Shown piece after piece: positions 53,768 to 56,055 of a stretch of 56,055 nucleotides of DNA. The position numbers and the translations under genes were made by a program. A model generated the notes under the pieces. That model saw only the letters and a list, made by a program, of their open reading frames with translations. It was not told where the DNA came from and did no database searches. The stretch is from contig CAKRRU010000002.1 of NCBI GenBank assembly GCA_934394515.1, positions 1 to 56,055 of the forward strand, written 5' to 3'. How positions within the stretch are numbered: the first letter of the stretch is position 1; each line of letters starts with the position of its first letter. This DNA comes from an uncultured Acetatifactor sp. Lineage in GTDB: Bacteria > Bacillota > Clostridia > Lachnospirales > Lachnospiraceae.

Positions 53768-54922
53768 TTATGCTCCCCGCAGTACCATATCCAGAATATG
53801 TGCCAGCGGATCACAGGCATTTTTTGCTTCCTCCACGGTATTGTTTTGTGCCCCCAGTTCTATCAAAAGTGTCCGGGGACGCAGATGCATATTATAACGA
53901 TATCCTTTCAGATAAATTCTCCGTGTCAGTCCCGGATAATATTCTGCCGCCTTCAGCTGCATCTGAAATGAAAACGCCAGATTTGCCTCCTGATTTTCAT
54001 TGTATAGATAATCAATATCCCCCGTTTTCCGGGTACGGCTGAGGCCGTTAAAAAACATAAATTTTGCAGTGGGTCTGCCTTCAATCTCCGTAACCAGTCT
54101 GGTACTTTCCGCCACCTCATCCCTGTGCAGATCTATAACAACCTGTATGGACGGATTTTCTGCCAGGATCTGTTCCACCGCAGGAAGGGCTCTGGAATAG
54201 GCATTGTCCCTTGTCTCCACATCATACTGTCCGGTATGGTGAAGTACATGATACCCGTATTGTTCTGTCAGTACCTTTGCCAGATACGCTCCCACTCCCA
54301 CGATACCGGTGTTACAGTCCCCCGGCACCGAATCGGCAAAGGTTTCCTGGGAATGCGTATGATAGATCAGTATCTGCGGTTCTTCTCCTTCACGCGGAAG
54401 TGTCATGTCCACACCCATGAGTTTATCCACCGCCAGCTGGTCACTTCCCGCCATCGTATTGGCATCTATCGTGTAAAAATTACTTACCAGTGTTTCATAA
54501 TCCGTCAATTGCACAAGATCGATCTGCAGCTGCTGTTCTGCAGGTATAAAATCTCCGGTTGCAGTTATCTGTGGTTCCTGCAAAGCTTCCGCCGGCTGCT
54601 GCGGAGCCGTATCTTCTTTCGGAATTATGATTTCCTCACTGATCAGATCTTCCGTTGTCAAAGTCCTGCAGGTTGTCTCATCCTCCGGACTCTGTGTTCC
54701 CTTTTCCGCCATATTTCCATATCCCAGCAGTGGGATTGTTTCTTTCAGCGTCTGTTCCAGCAGAAAGTCCGTTCCCTCTTCCGTCTGCTGCCGGTTTTCG
54801 ACATACGCAAATACCGGAAATTCATTTTCCCCGCCGTCCAGCAGAAAGAATCCACAACAGGCGGTCATGAGCATCATCGCAATCCTGTTCCTGATACCTT
54901 TTGTGTTTTCTACGGTTTCCAC
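53768..54922 (-). CDS. spoIIP: Stage II sporulation protein P
   Basis: A 384-aa protein with an N-terminal membrane anchor (about 13-30), a variable region (about 40-150) and a C-terminal SpoIIP amidase domain (about 170-384; ILIYHTHSQETF, VVIDLHRDEVAEST, LLIELGAQNNTVEEA). With SpoIID and SpoIIM it degrades septal peptidoglycan for engulfment. The start is GTG at 54922 with GGAAGGGG close upstream. It follows gpr by 36 bases, a conserved clostridial pair. Confidence 0.95.
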   Translation of the reverse strand: METVENTKGIRNRIAMMLMTACCGFFLLDGGENEFPVFAYVENRQQTEEGTDFLLEQTLKETIPLLGYGNMAEKGTQSPEDETTCRTLTTEDLISEEIIIPKEDTAPQQPAEALQEPQITATGDFIPAEQQLQIDLVQLTDYETLVSNFYTIDANTMAGSDQLAVDKLMGVDMTLPREGEEPQILIYHTHSQETFADSVPGDCNTGIVGVGAYLAKVLTEQYGYHVLHHTGQYDVETRDNAYSRALPAVEQILAENPSIQVVIDLHRDEVAESTRLVTEIEGRPTAKFMFFNGLSRTRKTGDIDYLYNENQEANLAFSFQMQLKAAEYYPGLTRRIYLKGYRYNMHLRPRTLLIELGAQNNTVEEAKNACDPLAHILDMVLRGA

Positions 54923-54958
54923 TCCCCTTCCGGCACTGTCTTCCTTATATATATGCGT

Positions 54959-55879
54959 CTATGCCCAATTTTTTTCCATGGCGATATTGATTCCCTCTGA
55001 CACCGTATAACTGACTCTTTTGATCACAGAATCAATATCTTTTCCTGTCATATACATATTATTCAGCTCCGCAAATGCCATTCTGTGCTGCCCCATATAT
55101 TTCACAGCATCAAACTCCTTTTCTCCGCTCATCAGCTTTTCCAGTGCATCCCCCACGATCGTAGCTGCGTCAACCACTGTCGGAATACCGACGGCGATGA
55201 CAGGTACCCCCAGTGTCTCTCTGGTCAACGCATTCCGATGATTCCCCACACCCGAACCCGGCTGGATTCCCGTATTCGTAATCTGGATGGTCCGGTTCAG
55301 CCGCTTTGTACTGCGTGCCGCCAATGCATCCACTACAATAAGCGCTTCCGGTCCGGTCTCTTTTACTACTCCGCTTATGATCTCAGCAGTCTCCATGCCC
55401 GTCTTTGCCATAACTCCGGGCTCGATACTGCTGACAAGATTCATCCTGGTACAGTTGTAAGCCGCCTTGCCATAAGCCCTGACTACATGTCTGGTAATCA
55501 GCAGATTATCTACCACCTGCGGTCCCAGGGCATCGGCCGTCACTTCACGATTCCCAAGCCCCACCACCAGAACAGACAATTCCTCCCGTTCCTGCGGCAT
55601 CATCTTCAGAAGTTCCTCTGCCAGTGCTTCCGAGATTTCCCGATGATAATCATCATCCGGCTCCACCATAGCCGGTGCTTCCATCGTTACATAGACTCCC
55701 ATCGGTTTTCCAAGCATTTTTTCAGCATTTTTCGTATCTATCGTGACTTTGGTAATACGAATATCGGTTTCTTCCTCATAATGCTCCTCTACCGACACAC
55801 CTCTCAGTCTGCTTTCTTCCTCGTTAACACTTTCCCTTGCCTCCAGAGCCAGGTCCGTTCTAATTTGAAAAGTCTCCAT
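54959..55879 (-). CDS. gpr: Germination protease GPR
   Basis: A 306-aa A25-family aspartic protease that degrades small acid-soluble spore proteins at germination. The zymogen processing region TDLALEARE, close to SASP cleavage sites, is at residues 7-15; family motifs VVGLGNREVTADALGPQVVD and VIAVGIPTVVDAAT are clear. The ATG at 55879 has GAGG seven bases upstream; a farther ATG at 55960 adds an unlikely 27 residues. A forespore (sigma-F/G) promoter is expected, but I could not identify one convincingly. Confidence 0.95.
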   Translation of the reverse strand: METFQIRTDLALEARESVNEEESRLRGVSVEEHYEEETDIRITKVTIDTKNAEKMLGKPMGVYVTMEAPAMVEPDDDYHREISEALAEELLKMMPQEREELSVLVVGLGNREVTADALGPQVVDNLLITRHVVRAYGKAAYNCTRMNLVSSIEPGVMAKTGMETAEIISGVVKETGPEALIVVDALAARSTKRLNRTIQITNTGIQPGSGVGNHRNALTRETLGVPVIAVGIPTVVDAATIVGDALEKLMSGEKEFDAVKYMGQHRMAFAELNNMYMTGKDIDSVIKRVSYTVSEGINIAMEKNWA

Positions 55880-55953
55880 TTTACACCCTCTGACCACATT
55901 TTTATGCATAATGTTTTGTGTTATATTTTTTGCAAAAATCCGCAAAATATGTA

Positions 55954-55982
55954 TTGACAAAAGCTGCCAGATTGTCTACACT
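55954..55982 (+). promoter_or_regulatory. Divergent sigma-A promoter reading out of the window
   Basis: Consensus -35 TTGACA (55954-55959) and -10 TACACT (55977-55982), 17-base spacer, plus strand. The transcript runs off the right edge with no start codon seen before the end. In many clostridia the gene divergent from gpr is rpsT (ribosomal protein S20); this is inference from synteny. Confidence 0.65.
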
Positions 55983-56055
55983 ACAATAGTATGTTTACGT
56001 TAGTCTTCCGTGTCTGGCTAAAGTGAAACATTTCTTGTAAATTATAATTTTATTG

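Noticed and set aside
55987-55993. CATACTA on the minus strand as a sigma-G -10 box for gpr
   Set aside because: It lies more than 100 bases upstream of gpr, lacks a GNATR-type -35 at 17-18 bases, and overlaps the plus-strand promoter region.

Overview
The window is a chromosomal segment from a motile, endospore-forming member of the Clostridia, most probably family Lachnospiraceae. The reasons are a very large Bacillus-type fla/che operon directly behind codY, clostridial sporulation genes (gpr, spoIIP, a sigK without pro-sequence), PolC-type replication, Gram-positive ribosome binding sites with frequent GTG/TTG starts, and family-typical proteins (DUF6115/SwrB-like, TIGR02530 flagellar operon protein, FlbD/SwrD). 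Every protein gene lies on the minus strand, so biological order runs from high to low coordinates. I see no insertion sequence, prophage, CRISPR array or obviously foreign block.

Right part (about 56.0 to 36.3 kb) is housekeeping and sporulation: gpr, spoIIP, lepA, hemW, sigK, an HD-domain protein, pilT, comM/yifB, dprA, ispG, polC, one tRNA-Glu(CTC), topA and codY. Good sigma-A promoters can be read before lepA, the HD-domain gene, ispG, the tRNA, topA and codY. A divergent plus-strand promoter at the right edge serves a gene outside the window. The 487-base stretch between topA and polC (38466-38952) holds the topA promoter, a probable terminator, the tRNA with its promoter, and a 70-nt nested palindrome abutting the polC stop. 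It is the only gap above 300 bases.

Centre and left (35.4 to 0.03 kb) is one near-continuous operon of 40 genes, starting from a sigma-A promoter at 35343-35370 and ending in a hairpin terminator at 31-54. Order: flgB flgC fliE fliF fliG fliH fliI fliJ, a YlxF/MgtE_N-like gene, fliK flgD, a TIGR02530 gene, flgE flbD(swrD) motA motB fliL fliM fliY cheY fliO fliP fliQ fliR flhB flhA flhF flhG, a YcgR-like PilZ gene, cheB cheA cheW cheC cheD, a 98-aa membrane protein gene, fliA, a DUF342/FapA gene, a 104-aa unknown, a SwrB-like gene, and a membrane-anchored MltG-like LysM protein gene. Genes are mostly separated by 0-40 bases or overlap (TAATG, GTGA junctions), implying co-transcription and translational coupling. 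The operon supplies rod/MS-ring, export apparatus, hook and hook-length control, stators, the C-ring switch, FlhF/FlhG number-and-placement control, the chemotaxis core (CheA/W/Y/B/C/D and FliY; no cheR here) and the late-gene sigma factor. Flagellin, late hook-associated genes and receptors are not in the window.

The content is largely a well-known system. The parts that deserve attention are the methionine-rich repeat linker in FliY, an intercistronic hairpin with a competing third arm after flgE, a stable leader hairpin before flgB, the sigK gene that cannot encode a pro-sequence, a degenerate HD-GYP protein paired with an orphan pilT, small uncharacterised proteins inside the operon tail, a basic repeat insertion in PolC, and the palindrome behind polC.
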